64,000 bases of DNA from Nocardia sp. SYP-A9097. Its GTDB lineage: Bacteria; Actinomycetota; Actinomycetes; Mycobacteriales; Mycobacteriaceae. The stretch lies in the NCBI RefSeq assembly GCF_009649815.1, contig NZ_WJIC01000005.1, forward strand, positions 62,001 to 126,000. Reading direction: 5' to 3'. How positions within the stretch are numbered: position 1 is the first letter of the stretch; each line of letters opens with the position of its first letter. The notes beneath the pieces are model-generated. The model did not search any database, was not told the origin of the DNA, and was given only the letters and a program-made list of their open reading frames with translations. Position numbers and translations under genes: made by a program. Shown here in pieces: positions 18,001 to 27,014 of this stretch.

Positions 18001-21000
18001 CAGTACCGACTGCTGGCGCCGGGTGCGCTGGACAGCGCGCTGGTGCAGCATCTGGGCACCCATCGGCATTACCTGGACGGTCAGCTGGAGCTGGCGCGTG
18101 ATCTGGCGGGTGCGCTGCGCGACGGCGGGCTCGACGAGCTGACCGTGCGCGCCATCGAAGCCGTGAAGGATCACGGTGTGGCGATCAGCGAAAGCCATTC
18201 CCGCGCGGGAGATGTGGTGGCGCAGCTGGCCGAGCTGGAGAGTGGGACGGCGGTGAGTCGGCCGCGCCCGGCACCGGCGTATGTCGAGCCGGTGGCGACC
18301 GTGCCCGCCGCGCGGCCCGCGCACCTCGGTAACGGTGCCTCGGCGAGCATCGCGCCCGCCGCGAATACCGTTGTCGCACCGCCCGCGCCGGTCGCACCGC
18401 CCGCGGCGATCGCTGTGCCCGTCGCCGCTCCGGAGCCGGTTGCGGTTGCCGCGGTCGCGCCCGTCGCCGCCGCCGACGCGCTGACCGGTGATGTGCTGCG
18501 TCAGGCGCTGCGTGAGGTGGTCGCGGACAAGACCGGGTATCCGGTGGAGATGGTCGATCCGACCATGGACCTGGAAGCGGATCTGGGTGTGGATTCGATC
18601 AAGCGGGTTCAGGTGATCGGTGCTCTGCAGGAACGTTTTCCGGAGCTTCCGGTGCTGGGCCCGGAGCAACTGGGCACGCTGCGCACGCTGGATCAGATCG
18701 TGAGCGAGCTGGCCGGGGCTGACGTCGCGCCGACCGTATCGGTTCCGGTTGTGGCTGTTCCCGCTGCCGGGGGCGCGCCCTCCGGTGATGTGCTGCGTCG
18801 GGCGCTGCGCGAGGTAGTTGCCGACAAGACCGGTTATCCGGTCGAGATGGTCGATCCCACCATGGATCTCGAAGCGGATCTGGGTGTGGATTCGATCAAG
18901 CGGGTTCAGGTGATCGGTGCTCTGCAGGAACGTTTTCCGGAGCTACCGGTGCTGGGACCCGAGCAACTCGGTACTTTACGCACGCTCGATCAGATCGTGG
19001 GCGAGCTGGCCGGGGGTGATGTTCACCCAAAAGCTGAGGCCGCGGCGCAGACCCCGCGGCATGTAGTCGAACTCGTCGAGCTGCCCCCGGTGGATATTGC
19101 GGTGGATCCCTACCGTTCCGCGGGCACCGCACTGCTGGTGTGCCTGGATGACACTGCCGAAACCGATTGCGAGGCAATCGAAGAGCAGTTCCGGGCACAC
19201 GGCTGGACGGTGCGGCGGGCGCGGGGAGCGGCGGCCGGGACGGTGGACGCCTGCGTGGTGGTCGCCGGTGTGGCCGCCGAATGGGAACAGGCGCAGCGGA
19301 TTCTGTCCGATGCCATTCTGGTGGCCGGGCAGGCGCTGCCGGCATTGCGCGGTGCGACCGGGCGGGCGGGGTTCGTGACCGTCACCCGGCTCGATGGTCA
19401 CCTCGGATTCCGGGGTGACGCGGAGCCGGTGGCTGCGCTGCTGGGTGGTCTCGGTGGTGTGGTCAAGAGCCTTGCGGCGGAACAGCCTTCGCTGTTCTGC
19501 CGGGCCCTGGACATCGATCCGGCGATCCTGCCGCATCGACTCGCCGAGCATGTGCTCGAGGAGTTGTGTGATGCGGCCTCGGATACCCCGGAGGTCGGCA
19601 TCGACGCCGACGGTGCGCGCCGTACTCCGGTCCCGGGATCGCACGGTCCGGCACGGATAACGGAAAACGTCAGCGCCGGTACCGATTTCGGACCTGCGCT
19701 GCTGACCGACGCCGATGTACTGCTGGTAACCGGCGGTGCGCGCGGCGTCACCGCGACCTGCGTGCTGGAGTTGGCGCTGGTGGCCGAGTGTCGCTTCCTG
19801 CTGCTGGGCCGGACCGCTCTGGATCCGGAACCCGAGTGGGCGCTCGATCTCGCCGACGCGGAGTTGAAGACCGCGGCGGTGCGCGCTTTGGCGGGGACCG
19901 GTGTCACCCCACGTGATATCGACCGGGCCTGCGCCCAGGTGCGGGCGGTGCGCGAAATCCGTTCCACCCTTGCCGAACTCGGGGAACGGGCGACGTATCA
20001 GGCGGTGGATGCCACCGATACGGCAGCGCTCACCGCGGCGCTGACACCCTGGCACGGAGCCATTACCGGTGTCGTGCACGGTGCGGGTGTGCTGGCGGAT
20101 TCGCTCATCCCGGACAAGACCGCCGAGTCCATCGAACGGGTACTGCGCCCCAAGCTCGCGGGGCTGGGCGCGGTGCTGGCCGCGGCCGGGGAACCGCGCC
20201 ATCTGGTGCTGTTCACCTCGGTGGCCGGATTGTTCGGCAATGCCGGGCAGGCGGACTACGCGGCGGCCAATGAGGCGCTGGGGCGGTTCGCGGTGAGCTG
20301 GGGACAGCGGCATCCCGATCGCTATGTGACAGCGCTGGATTGGGGCGCGTGGGACGGCGGGATGGTGACTCCCGCACTGCGTGAGCACTTCCGGATGCGG
20401 GGCATTCCGCTGCTCGCACCGGCGGCCGGTGCGGCCGCGTTCACCGCGCAGTTCAGCGAATCACGCCGTCGGGAACCGGTGCTGCTGATCGGTGCTGCGA
20501 CCGCGTTGTCGGAAGGTGAGGTGGAGCCCGCGGCGGCGCGGGTGCGGCGTGAGATCGGCGGGCTCATCGAGGAGCCGGTGATCGCCGCGCACCGGGTGGG
20601 GGAGCACATCGTGCTGCCCGCCACCTTCGGACTGGGTGCGATGGTGCACCTGGCCGAGCGCACCCGGCCCGGGCGAATCGTGGTGGGTGCGCGGGACTTC
20701 CAGGTGCTGCGCGGGGTGGTCTTCGACCATCCTGTGCACACCCTGGAGATCGAGCTGACCCCGGCCGAGCCGGTGGACGGCCGGATGGCGGTGCGGGCCA
20801 CCGTATTCGGTGATTCGGCGGCGCGGTTCCGTGCCACGCTGCTGCTGGCCGATGCACCGGAAGCCGCCGCCCGGCAGCAGGTTCCGGCTGGGCCGGGAGT
20901 GAGCGCGGAGTACATCTACCGGGACGGCATCCAGTTCCACGGTCCCGCACTACAGGGGTTGCGCTCGGTGCGCGCGCTGAACGACGACGCTCTCGTGCTG

Positions 21001-21357
21001 GAGTGTGCGCTGCCCTCGGCATCGGTGGCTCCCGGCGCCTACGCGAGCCGGCTGCACGATCCGGTGCTCGCCGACCTGATCCTGCAGGCCCCGCCCGTAC
21101 TGGGACATCGCCTGCTCGGTGCGGCCTGCCTGCCCCTCGGGGTCGGGCGGATCGAGTACCACGCGCCGCTGCCGGCGGGCGAACCCTTCCTGGTGGTCGT
21201 GGACAATCCCCGCGCCACCCGCATGGAGGCCGTGCTCGACGCGACGGCCCTGACGCTCGATGGCACAGTCCTGCAACGATTCTCGGATGTCACCGTATTG
21301 ACGACACCCGATCTGACGGAGAAGTTCCGAACCTCGGTGAGGCGGTGGACAGCATGA
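15064..21357 (+). CDS. PfaA-like iterative type I synthase: KS-AT-ACP-ACP-KR-DH
   Basis: A 2097-residue multidomain synthase of the PUFA/secondary-lipid (Pfa) family. Order: ketosynthase (about 10-460; Cys211 in VDAACAASL, His346 in EAHATGT, His386 in IGHTKG), acyltransferase (about 560-890; GHSFGE, Ser664), Ala/Pro linker, two tandem acyl carrier domains (DLGVDSIKRV, Ser1178 and Ser1277), ketoreductase (TGGARGVTA at 1556-1564; Ser1719, Tyr1732), and C-terminal dehydratase-like hotdog (FDHPVHTLEIEL; GIQFHGPALQGL). GTG at 15064 is preferred because GAGAGGA lies upstream. An ATG at 15037 is the alternative. DSIKRV carrier motifs are characteristic of Pfa synthases. Marine PfaA proteins usually have five or more carriers and a separate KS-CLF partner (PfaC), which is missing here. 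Confidence 0.93.
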   Translation: MTDDRRLARDPIAIVGMSGLLPKARNHREYWQNIIDGVDCTEEVPSSRWKLDDYYDADRSVPDKTYSRRGAFLPDVDFDPLEFGLPPNQLEVTSTMQTLSLGVARDLLVDAGANDSQWYDPERTGVVLGTTGPVPLMHPLAARLSTPVLKEAARSVGLSEGDADAIADRFVAAFAPWEENSFPGLLANVVAGRVANRLGLGGMNCTVDAACAASLAAIRTAIAELQDRRADMMITGGVDTENTIFIYMCFSKVGALSPTDRISPFADGADGTMLGEGITMLALRRLEDARRDGNRIYAVIRGLGSSSDGRSKSIYAPRAEGQRIALNRAYADAECSPADIELIEAHATGTAVGDKTELTALKGILAEATPETGFAALGSVKSQIGHTKGAAGTASVMKLALALHQKVLPGTINVDAPNAEIDADTTPFYVNTRTRPWIRDPKRPVRRAAASAMGFGGTNFHLVLEEADATRDGLRVLHRTPRAHIWHAPDVSGLVAAVRDTDGGDGGGIPDDYARIGFVSLDDDTAADLRGLAVDELLRNPGAAHWDHPEGVYFRAAALPDRKVGALFAGQGSQYVDMGLDAALNNPPVGAAFDAANAAFADASRRLGGVVFPPPAFVDEARAEQEIALRRTEFAQPAIGALSAGQFEVLRDFGFRAEGYLGHSFGELTALWASGAVTGDDFFGLARARGAAMTVHEGVDAGTMVAVGAGRADIEAAIAGIEDVWVCNDNAPDQVVVGGGADGIAAVTDVCAEKGWVTRYLPVSGAFHTPYVGHAVEAFGAAVAAVRIGAPDARVYADTAGASYGEDVESNRATLTAQLSNPVDFRGALTAMRADGCTVFVEFGPKQVLTSLVRRTFGNDVIAIATDPGPIGNGDLTLKRAAVRLAVLGFELHGLNRYAAPEPAGRERKPAMAVTISAPEYVPASRREAYAAALSDGYQVVTDAPAVAIASIPVPVPTPIPVLSNGHSENSENNVSAEPQYRLLAPGALDSALVQHLGTHRHYLDGQLELARDLAGALRDGGLDELTVRAIEAVKDHGVAISESHSRAGDVVAQLAELESGTAVSRPRPAPAYVEPVATVPAARPAHLGNGASASIAPAANTVVAPPAPVAPPAAIAVPVAAPEPVAVAAVAPVAAADALTGDVLRQALREVVADKTGYPVEMVDPTMDLEADLGVDSIKRVQVIGALQERFPELPVLGPEQLGTLRTLDQIVSELAGADVAPTVSVPVVAVPAAGGAPSGDVLRRALREVVADKTGYPVEMVDPTMDLEADLGVDSIKRVQVIGALQERFPELPVLGPEQLGTLRTLDQIVGELAGGDVHPKAEAAAQTPRHVVELVELPPVDIAVDPYRSAGTALLVCLDDTAETDCEAIEEQFRAHGWTVRRARGAAAGTVDACVVVAGVAAEWEQAQRILSDAILVAGQALPALRGATGRAGFVTVTRLDGHLGFRGDAEPVAALLGGLGGVVKSLAAEQPSLFCRALDIDPAILPHRLAEHVLEELCDAASDTPEVGIDADGARRTPVPGSHGPARITENVSAGTDFGPALLTDADVLLVTGGARGVTATCVLELALVAECRFLLLGRTALDPEPEWALDLADAELKTAAVRALAGTGVTPRDIDRACAQVRAVREIRSTLAELGERATYQAVDATDTAALTAALTPWHGAITGVVHGAGVLADSLIPDKTAESIERVLRPKLAGLGAVLAAAGEPRHLVLFTSVAGLFGNAGQADYAAANEALGRFAVSWGQRHPDRYVTALDWGAWDGGMVTPALREHFRMRGIPLLAPAAGAAAFTAQFSESRRREPVLLIGAATALSEGEVEPAAARVRREIGGLIEEPVIAAHRVGEHIVLPATFGLGAMVHLAERTRPGRIVVGARDFQVLRGVVFDHPVHTLEIELTPAEPVDGRMAVRATVFGDSAARFRATLLLADAPEAAARQQVPAGPGVSAEYIYRDGIQFHGPALQGLRSVRALNDDALVLECALPSASVAPGAYASRLHDPVLADLILQAPPVLGHRLLGAACLPLGVGRIEYHAPLPAGEPFLVVVDNPRATRMEAVLDATALTLDGTVLQRFSDVTVLTTPDLTEKFRTSVRRWTA
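18487..19014 (+). repeat. Tandem near-identical acyl-carrier-domain repeat within the synthase gene
   Basis: Two carrier-domain units spaced exactly 297 bp (99 codons). A 74-nt block (18574-18647 and 18871-18944) covering the phosphopantetheine Ser is identical in both copies. Identity at silent sites points to recent duplication or gene conversion. Confidence 0.85.
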
Positions 21358-23255
21358 CAGTGCTGGAGTTCGACGGTATTCCCTTCAATGCCCTGACTGC
21401 ACCCGCACCGGCGGCGGTGAAGCCCGCTGCGCCGGTGGCCCCGGCTGCCCCGGCACCTGTTGCCCATCGGGTCGATCCGATCGCGGAGATTCGCGCGGGA
21501 GTGGTGGCGGCGCATCGGTCCGCGCTGTCCGCGCAGCTCGCCTTGCAGCGGGGGATCTGGCGGCGGGCCATTCGTCCTGTGCCGGTTCCGGTTTCGGTTC
21601 GCACGGCGGGTAATGCCGCCGAGGGCGCGTTCAAACCGCTGGCCAGGTCCGGGCGCGTTCAACTGGACCGGGCGGCGTTGGAGCTATTGGCGGGCGGTGA
21701 GATCGGCGCGGTGTTCGGGCCCGGCCATCAGCGGCCGGGCATCATCCGGGCCGCGCGCCTGGCGGGTACGAGCGCGCTGGCGCTGACCGAGGTCACCGGG
21801 ATCGAACTGTACGGCGGTACTGGAAATGGCCGTGTCACAGCACGATTCGAGGGTGATTCACGGTCGGCGGCGCTCCAGGTGGCCGAGGTGTTCGCCCTGT
21901 TCACCGGCATGCCGTTATGCCTGTCCGGGAGCACGATCACCGGCAGCGTCGGGGAGACCTCGTTCGGGAACTCCAGCGGCACTGTCGATCTCGTGGTGGA
22001 TCGGCTCGATCTGGTGCCGCGCCCGCATATCGAGGGCACCGTGAGCTTCGGCCCCGGCACGGCTCCGGTCGCGGTACGGGTTACCGTCGCGGAACCCGCC
22101 GGGGTGGAGGTCGGTCCCGGCGGAGCGGCGGGTGATCTGCTGCTCAACGAATTCCATATGGCGCACCTGGCGCGCGGCGATCAAGCCATTGCCATGGGCC
22201 CGGAATTCGCCGAGTACACCGGCGTGCGAGCCACCCGGCTTCCGACCGGCGGGCTGCTGCTCGTCGACCGGGTGTGTGAGTTCGACGGTGCGCGCGGCAA
22301 TCTCGAAAGTGCTTCGTACACCACCGAATACGACTCTCCGGCGGATTCCTGGTATTACGCCGATACGGCGAACGACTCCATGCCGCACTTCGTCTACATG
22401 GAGACCTCGCTGCAGGCGGCGCTGCTGATGGGCTATTACGCCGGGCCGACCCGCACCCAGCCGGGCGTGACGCTCAGCCTGCGTAATCTCGGCGGTACCG
22501 CGACCGTACTGCGGCAGGTCGACCTGCGGGACGCTACCATCGAACAGGATTCGCGGCTGCTGTCCACCACGATCCTGCCGGGATCGTCACTGCAGACCTT
22601 CGATTACACGCTGAGTGTGGACGGCGAACCGTTCTACCGGGGCGAGACCATGTTCGGCTACTTCAGTGATGAGGCGCTGGGTAATCAAACCGGTTTGGAC
22701 GCAGGACGTTTCGTGCCGACCTGGCTGGCAGGGCATCCCGAGGCCAGGACCCGGGTCATCGATGTGGCGGCCCGGCGGGCCGATGCCGCCGCGCCCGCCT
22801 GCTCACGCGGGAAACTCGCGCTGATCGACTGCGTCGAGGTGGTCGATCAGGGCGGTGAGTACGGTGCGGGCTACCTGCGGTCGCTGCGCGCCATCGATCC
22901 GGCGGACTGGTTCTTCACCCGGCACTTCCACCTCGATCCGGTGATCCCGGGTTCGCTCGGGGTGGAGTCGGTCATTCACGCCGTCCAGGAGTGGATGCTC
23001 GATGCCGGATTCGCCGAGGGCATGGCCGATCCCGTCTTCCGCATCCCCGCCGATACCGCGTTCAGCTGGCGTTATCGCGGTCAGTTCCTCCCCACTGACG
23101 GCAGTGTGGAGCTCGAGGCGCATATCAAATCGGTGCGGCGCGGACCGCACGGAGCGACCGTCGTCGTGGACGGATCGCTGTGGAAGCCGGGACTGCGCAT
23201 CTACGAACTCGTGGATCTGGCAGTCGAACTCGCCGATCGGAAGGCGCGCTCATGA
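21354..23255 (+). CDS. PfaC/FabA-like double-hotdog dehydratase
   Basis: A 633-residue protein with a disordered Ala/Pro start (residues 10-40) and then FabA-type hotdog domains. The first (about 230-460) has LLLVDRVCEF and SWYYADTANDSMPHFVYMETSLQAALL, matching the DH1 type of PfaC without a clear catalytic His. The second (about 480-630) has the active-site motif RHFHLDPVIPGSLGVES with His524. It should dehydrate (and possibly isomerise) 3-hydroxyacyl chains on the synthase carriers. Compared with marine PfaC the KS and chain-length-factor domains are absent. The ATG overlaps the synthase stop (ATGA), which implies translational coupling. Confidence 0.9.
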   Translation: MTVLEFDGIPFNALTAPAPAAVKPAAPVAPAAPAPVAHRVDPIAEIRAGVVAAHRSALSAQLALQRGIWRRAIRPVPVPVSVRTAGNAAEGAFKPLARSGRVQLDRAALELLAGGEIGAVFGPGHQRPGIIRAARLAGTSALALTEVTGIELYGGTGNGRVTARFEGDSRSAALQVAEVFALFTGMPLCLSGSTITGSVGETSFGNSSGTVDLVVDRLDLVPRPHIEGTVSFGPGTAPVAVRVTVAEPAGVEVGPGGAAGDLLLNEFHMAHLARGDQAIAMGPEFAEYTGVRATRLPTGGLLLVDRVCEFDGARGNLESASYTTEYDSPADSWYYADTANDSMPHFVYMETSLQAALLMGYYAGPTRTQPGVTLSLRNLGGTATVLRQVDLRDATIEQDSRLLSTTILPGSSLQTFDYTLSVDGEPFYRGETMFGYFSDEALGNQTGLDAGRFVPTWLAGHPEARTRVIDVAARRADAAAPACSRGKLALIDCVEVVDQGGEYGAGYLRSLRAIDPADWFFTRHFHLDPVIPGSLGVESVIHAVQEWMLDAGFAEGMADPVFRIPADTAFSWRYRGQFLPTDGSVELEAHIKSVRRGPHGATVVVDGSLWKPGLRIYELVDLAVELADRKARS

Positions 23256-24826
23256 CCACCCTCGGAACCCCGGGGCTCGCGCGGACGGCCGCCGATATCA
23301 CCGGCCTGCTGCTCGACCTGGACCGGCCGTGCTGGATTCTGCGGGACGAGGAGGGCCGGGTCGCGGCCACCACGGACGACTGGGCCGCCGGCGCGCGCGG
23401 GCAGGTACTGGCGGCGGTGCCGCCATTGCCGCAGGATCGGCTGGGAGACAAGGGATTCCGGGTCGCGCACGGTGTGCGTGCGGCGTATGCGGCGGGCGCG
23501 ATGGCCAATGGGATCGCCTCGCCCGCACTGGTCGTGGCGATGGCCGAGGCCGGATACCTGGCGAGTTACGGCGCGGCCGGGGTTCCACCGGCCGCGGTCG
23601 ACGCCGCTCTCGCCGAGCTGTCGGCGAAGCTGCGGGGAAAACCGTTCGCCTGCAATCTGATCCACAGTCCCTCCGAGCTCGCGCTGGAGCGGGCGATTGT
23701 GGATGCCTGCCTGCGGCATGAGGTGCGCTGTGTGGAGGCCTCGGCCTTCATGGACCTCACGCCGGAGGTGGTGCGGTACCGTGCCGCCGGGCTGAGCGTG
23801 GATCGGCAGGGTGCGGTCGTCTGTGGTAATCGGTTGATCGCCAAGGTATCCCGGGTCGAGGTGGCCGAACTGTTCCTGCGGCCCGCGCCGGAGCGGCTGC
23901 TGCGGCAGTTGGTCGAGAGCGGGCGGATCACCGCCGAACAGGCTCGGCTCGCCGAGCGGGTGCCGATGGCGGATGACATTACAGCCGAGGCGGATTCGGG
24001 TGGTCACACTGATCGGCGACCGCTGGTGGTGCTGCTGCCTGAGCTGGTGGCCGCGCGTGATCGGATCGCGCACACTGTTCCCGGTGCGGCGGCGGTCCGG
24101 ATCGGTGCGGCGGGTGGAATCGGCACTCCCGATGCTGCGGCTGCGGCCTTCGCACTGGGTGCGGCCTATATCGTGACCGGCTCGGTGAATCAGTCGGCGG
24201 TGGAGGCGAATCAGTCCCAGGCGACCAAGAACCTGCTCGCCACAGCGCAATTCGCGGACTGCACCATGGCGCCTTCCTCGGATATGTTCGAACTCGGTGT
24301 GCAGGTGCAGGTCCTGCGTAGGGGCACCATGTTCGCGTCCCGGGCGCAGCGGCTGTACGACCTCTACCGGGCGTACGACGGTATGGACGCCCTGCCCGTC
24401 GAGATCCGAAAGGATCTGGAGGACAAGCTCTTCCGGCGTCCGCTCGCGGAGATTTGGCAGGAGTGTGTCTCCTACTTCACCGAACGCGATCCGGCGCAGC
24501 TGGTCAGCGCCGAGGGTGATCCCAAGGCTCGCATGGCGCTGGTATTCCGGTGGTATCTGGGCCTGTCCTCGGGCTGGAGTATCCGCGGTGAGGCCGATCG
24601 CCCGGCCGACTATCAGATCTGGTGCGGGCCGGCCATGGGCGGCTTCAACAGCTGGGTCGCGGGCAGCTACCTCGCCGCGCCCGCCAATCGGTCGGTGGCC
24701 GATATCGCGAACCAGTTGATGACCGGGGCGGCCTATCTCACCCGGGTCGCGCAATTGCGTAGCGCCGGTGTGCGATTGCCGGCCGAATGTGCCCGGTATG
24801 TGCCTCGTCCGACGGAGGAACAATGA
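23252..24826 (+). CDS. pfaD: PfaD-family trans-acting enoyl reductase (FMN-dependent)
   Basis: A 524-residue protein of the PfaD/2-nitropropane-dioxygenase-like family, the separate enoyl reductase of PUFA synthases and trans-AT polyketide synthases. Seen motifs: [55 protein letters not shown] (FMN/catalytic His region, about residues 246-264), [13 protein letters not shown] and [20 protein letters not shown]. It overlaps the dehydratase gene by ATGA. Together with the KR and DH activities it allows full or selective reduction in each cycle, so partly unsaturated chains can be made. Confidence 0.95.
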   Translation: MTTLGTPGLARTAADITGLLLDLDRPCWILRDEEGRVAATTDDWAAGARGQVLAAVPPLPQDRLGDKGFRVAHGVRAAYAAGAMANGIASPALVVAMAEAGYLASYGAAGVPPAAVDAALAELSAKLRGKPFACNLIHSPSELALERAIVDACLRHEVRCVEASAFMDLTPEVVRYRAAGLSVDRQGAVVCGNRLIAKVSRVEVAELFLRPAPERLLRQLVESGRITAEQARLAERVPMADDITAEADSGGHTDRRPLVVLLPELVAARDRIAHTVPGAAAVRIGAAGGIGTPDAAAAAFALGAAYIVTGSVNQSAVEANQSQATKNLLATAQFADCTMAPSSDMFELGVQVQVLRRGTMFASRAQRLYDLYRAYDGMDALPVEIRKDLEDKLFRRPLAEIWQECVSYFTERDPAQLVSAEGDPKARMALVFRWYLGLSSGWSIRGEADRPADYQIWCGPAMGGFNSWVAGSYLAAPANRSVADIANQLMTGAAYLTRVAQLRSAGVRLPAECARYVPRPTEEQ

Positions 24827-26505
24827 CCATTCTCGAGACCGGAACGGCCGCCGCGACAACGTGGATGGTGTGCCCGGGTTGTACGGCGATGATCTACGTC
24901 AAACGCTTCGAGCGTGCCGACCGGGTCTGCCCCGAATGCGATAACCACGGCATGCTGACCGCGCGCCAGCGCATCGAGCTGCTGCTGGATCCGGATTCGG
25001 CGCAGACCATCGAGTACGCCGAAACCCTTGCCGACCCTTTGGGTTTCACCGATTCACGGCCCTATCCCGAGCGCCTTGCCGATGCCCGGTACCGGACCGG
25101 TATGTCCGATGCGGTGCTTTGTGTGCGCGGCACCATGGGCGGTACGCCGGTGGTGCTGGCCGCCATGGATTTCCGCTTCCTCGGCGGCAGTCTGGGCGGC
25201 GCGGTGGGCGAGGCCATCACCACCGCCGCCGAGGTGGCGCTGACCGAACGTCGTCCGTTGCTGCTGGTCACCGCCTCGGGCGGGGCGCGCATGCAGGAGG
25301 GCATTGTCGCCCTCATGCAGATGGCCAAGACCAGCCGCGCCCTGCGCAGGCTCGACGACGCGGGCGTGCTCACGGTGTCGGTGATCACCGATCCGACCTA
25401 CGGTGGCGTGGCGGCGTCCTTCGCCACCTCCACCGATGTGATCGTGGCCGAACCCGGTGCGCGACTGGGTTTCGCGGGGCCACGGGTAATCCAGCAGACC
25501 ATCGGGCAGACCCTGCCGCCCGGCTTCCAGACCGCCGAATTCCTGCTCGAGCACGGCATTGTCGATATGATCTGCCATCGCTCGGCGCTGCGGGATCGGC
25601 TGATTCGGCTGGTGGGCATGACAACCCGCTCGGCCCGTCCGCATTCGAACGACGACGCCGCGGTCATTACCGATCCGGCGGCGCTGTCCGGCGGTGATCC
25701 GTGGGAGCGGGTGCGGGCCGCACGGCGACTGGGCCGCCCCACCACCCTGGATCATCTGGCGGGGGCCTTCGAGGAATTCCTCGAACTGCACGGCGACCGC
25801 CTCAGTGCGGACTGCCCGGCCATGGTCGCGGGTCTGGCCCGCCTCGACGGTGTCGCGGTCGCGGTGATCGGTACGCAGAAGGGGCATACCGCCGCCGAAC
25901 TGAGCCGGCGCAATTTCGGTATGCCGACGCCCTCGGGATACCGCAAGGCCATGCGGGTGCTGCGGCTGGCGGAGAGGCTGGGACTGCCCGTCATCACCCT
26001 GATCGATACCGCGGGCGCGTATCCGGGCATCAGCGCCGAACGCGAGGGGCAGGCGGTGGCCATTGCCGAATCGCTGAAACTGCTTGCCGGACTGGAGGTT
26101 CCGGTGGTCGCCGTAATCACCGGCGAGGGCGGCAGCGGGGGAGCGCTGGCCCTGGCACTCGCGGACCGGGTGCTGGTGTGCGAGAACGCGGTCTACTCGG
26201 TGATCAGCCCCGAGGGCTGCGCCTCCATCCTCTGGCAGGACGCGAGCGCGGCGCCGCGTGCCGCGCGAGCCCTGCGGGTGGACGCGACCGCGCTGCTGGA
26301 ACTCGGCATCGCCGATGCGGTGGTGCCCGAACCCGCCGGTGGTGCGGATGCGAACCCGGCGGCCGCAACGATGCTCCTGCGCCGGGCGCTGCGGCAGACG
26401 GTGCATGAGCTGCGGGCCTGGTCCGCCGCCGAACTGCTGGCCCACCGGCATGCCCGTTTTCGCGCCTTCGGCGTTGCCCGACACGATATTCAGGAGAACC
26501 GATGA
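24823..26505 (+). CDS. accDA: Acetyl-CoA carboxylase carboxyltransferase, fused beta-alpha (AccD-AccA)
   Basis: A 560-residue single-chain carboxyltransferase. The N-terminal half is AccD with a zinc ribbon (C17, C20, C36, C39: [12 protein letters not shown] ... CPECDNHG) and the crotonase-type [13 protein letters not shown]. The C-terminal half (from about residue 300) is AccA with [33 protein letters not shown] and [17 protein letters not shown]. The product is malonyl-CoA from acetyl-CoA and carboxybiotin. Most actinomycetes use AccA3/AccD acyl-CoA carboxylases with a different layout, so this bacterial-type fused subunit is likely a pathway-dedicated enzyme. GGAGGA precedes the ATG, which overlaps the pfaD stop. 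Confidence 0.95.
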   Translation: MTILETGTAAATTWMVCPGCTAMIYVKRFERADRVCPECDNHGMLTARQRIELLLDPDSAQTIEYAETLADPLGFTDSRPYPERLADARYRTGMSDAVLCVRGTMGGTPVVLAAMDFRFLGGSLGGAVGEAITTAAEVALTERRPLLLVTASGGARMQEGIVALMQMAKTSRALRRLDDAGVLTVSVITDPTYGGVAASFATSTDVIVAEPGARLGFAGPRVIQQTIGQTLPPGFQTAEFLLEHGIVDMICHRSALRDRLIRLVGMTTRSARPHSNDDAAVITDPAALSGGDPWERVRAARRLGRPTTLDHLAGAFEEFLELHGDRLSADCPAMVAGLARLDGVAVAVIGTQKGHTAAELSRRNFGMPTPSGYRKAMRVLRLAERLGLPVITLIDTAGAYPGISAEREGQAVAIAESLKLLAGLEVPVVAVITGEGGSGGALALALADRVLVCENAVYSVISPEGCASILWQDASAAPRAARALRVDATALLELGIADAVVPEPAGGADANPAAATMLLRRALRQTVHELRAWSAAELLAHRHARFRAFGVARHDIQENR

Positions 26506-27014
26506 CCGACCCACGTACCACCGAGTCCACCGGGCGTGCCGTGAGCGCGGACGAGGCCGACCACAGTTTGGCCGTGCTGACCCGGCACGCGTTGACGGTG
26601 CGCAATGATGGCGCGCCCGCGCCCACCTCGGTCACCGTGGCCAATGGTCCGGTGCTGCTGCGGATCAGCTGGGAGGATGGCGCGTCCGTCGGTTCCGCCG
26701 GGTCCACGCCGGTGGCCGCCATCGCCCCGGTCGAGGTCGAGGCTGTCACCGAAAACGGTCCCGCCGCAAACACATTCACGCTCACCTCGGAGACGGTAGG
26801 TGTCTTCTACCGTGCCTCCGAGCCCGGTGCCGCCCCCTTCGCCGACGCCGGCGATCCGGTGCGTGCCGGTCAGCAGGTGGGCATTGTCGAGGCCATGAAG
26901 CTGATGATTCCCATTACCGCTGCCAAGGAGGGTGTGGTCGCCGAATTCCTGGTCGAGGACGGCGAAGCGGTCGAGCACGGGCAGCCGCTCATCGTCTTCG
27001 AGGTGCTCCGGTGA
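26502..27014 (+). CDS. accB: Biotin carboxyl carrier protein of acetyl-CoA carboxylase
   Basis: A 170-residue carrier with a C-terminal biotinyl domain (about residues 95-170) holding the biotin-accepting Lys133 in VEAMKLM. The preceding [29 protein letters not shown] is the AccB-type thumb region. The N-terminal 90 residues are variable. It carries carboxybiotin between the biotin carboxylase and the carboxyltransferase encoded on either side, with ATGA and GTGA overlaps. Confidence 0.95.
   Translation: MTDPRTTESTGRAVSADEADHSLAVLTRHALTVRNDGAPAPTSVTVANGPVLLRISWEDGASVGSAGSTPVAAIAPVEVEAVTENGPAANTFTLTSETVGVFYRASEPGAAPFADAGDPVRAGQQVGIVEAMKLMIPITAAKEGVVAEFLVEDGEAVEHGQPLIVFEVLR

Noticed and set aside
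18976..20388. 470-codon frame antisense to the synthase
   Set aside because: A shadow of the forward codon bias, with no motif and no start signal.
21354..23255. KS or chain-length-factor domain in the PfaC-like protein
   Set aside because: There is no Cys-His-His ketosynthase motif and, at 633 residues, only hotdog domains fit.
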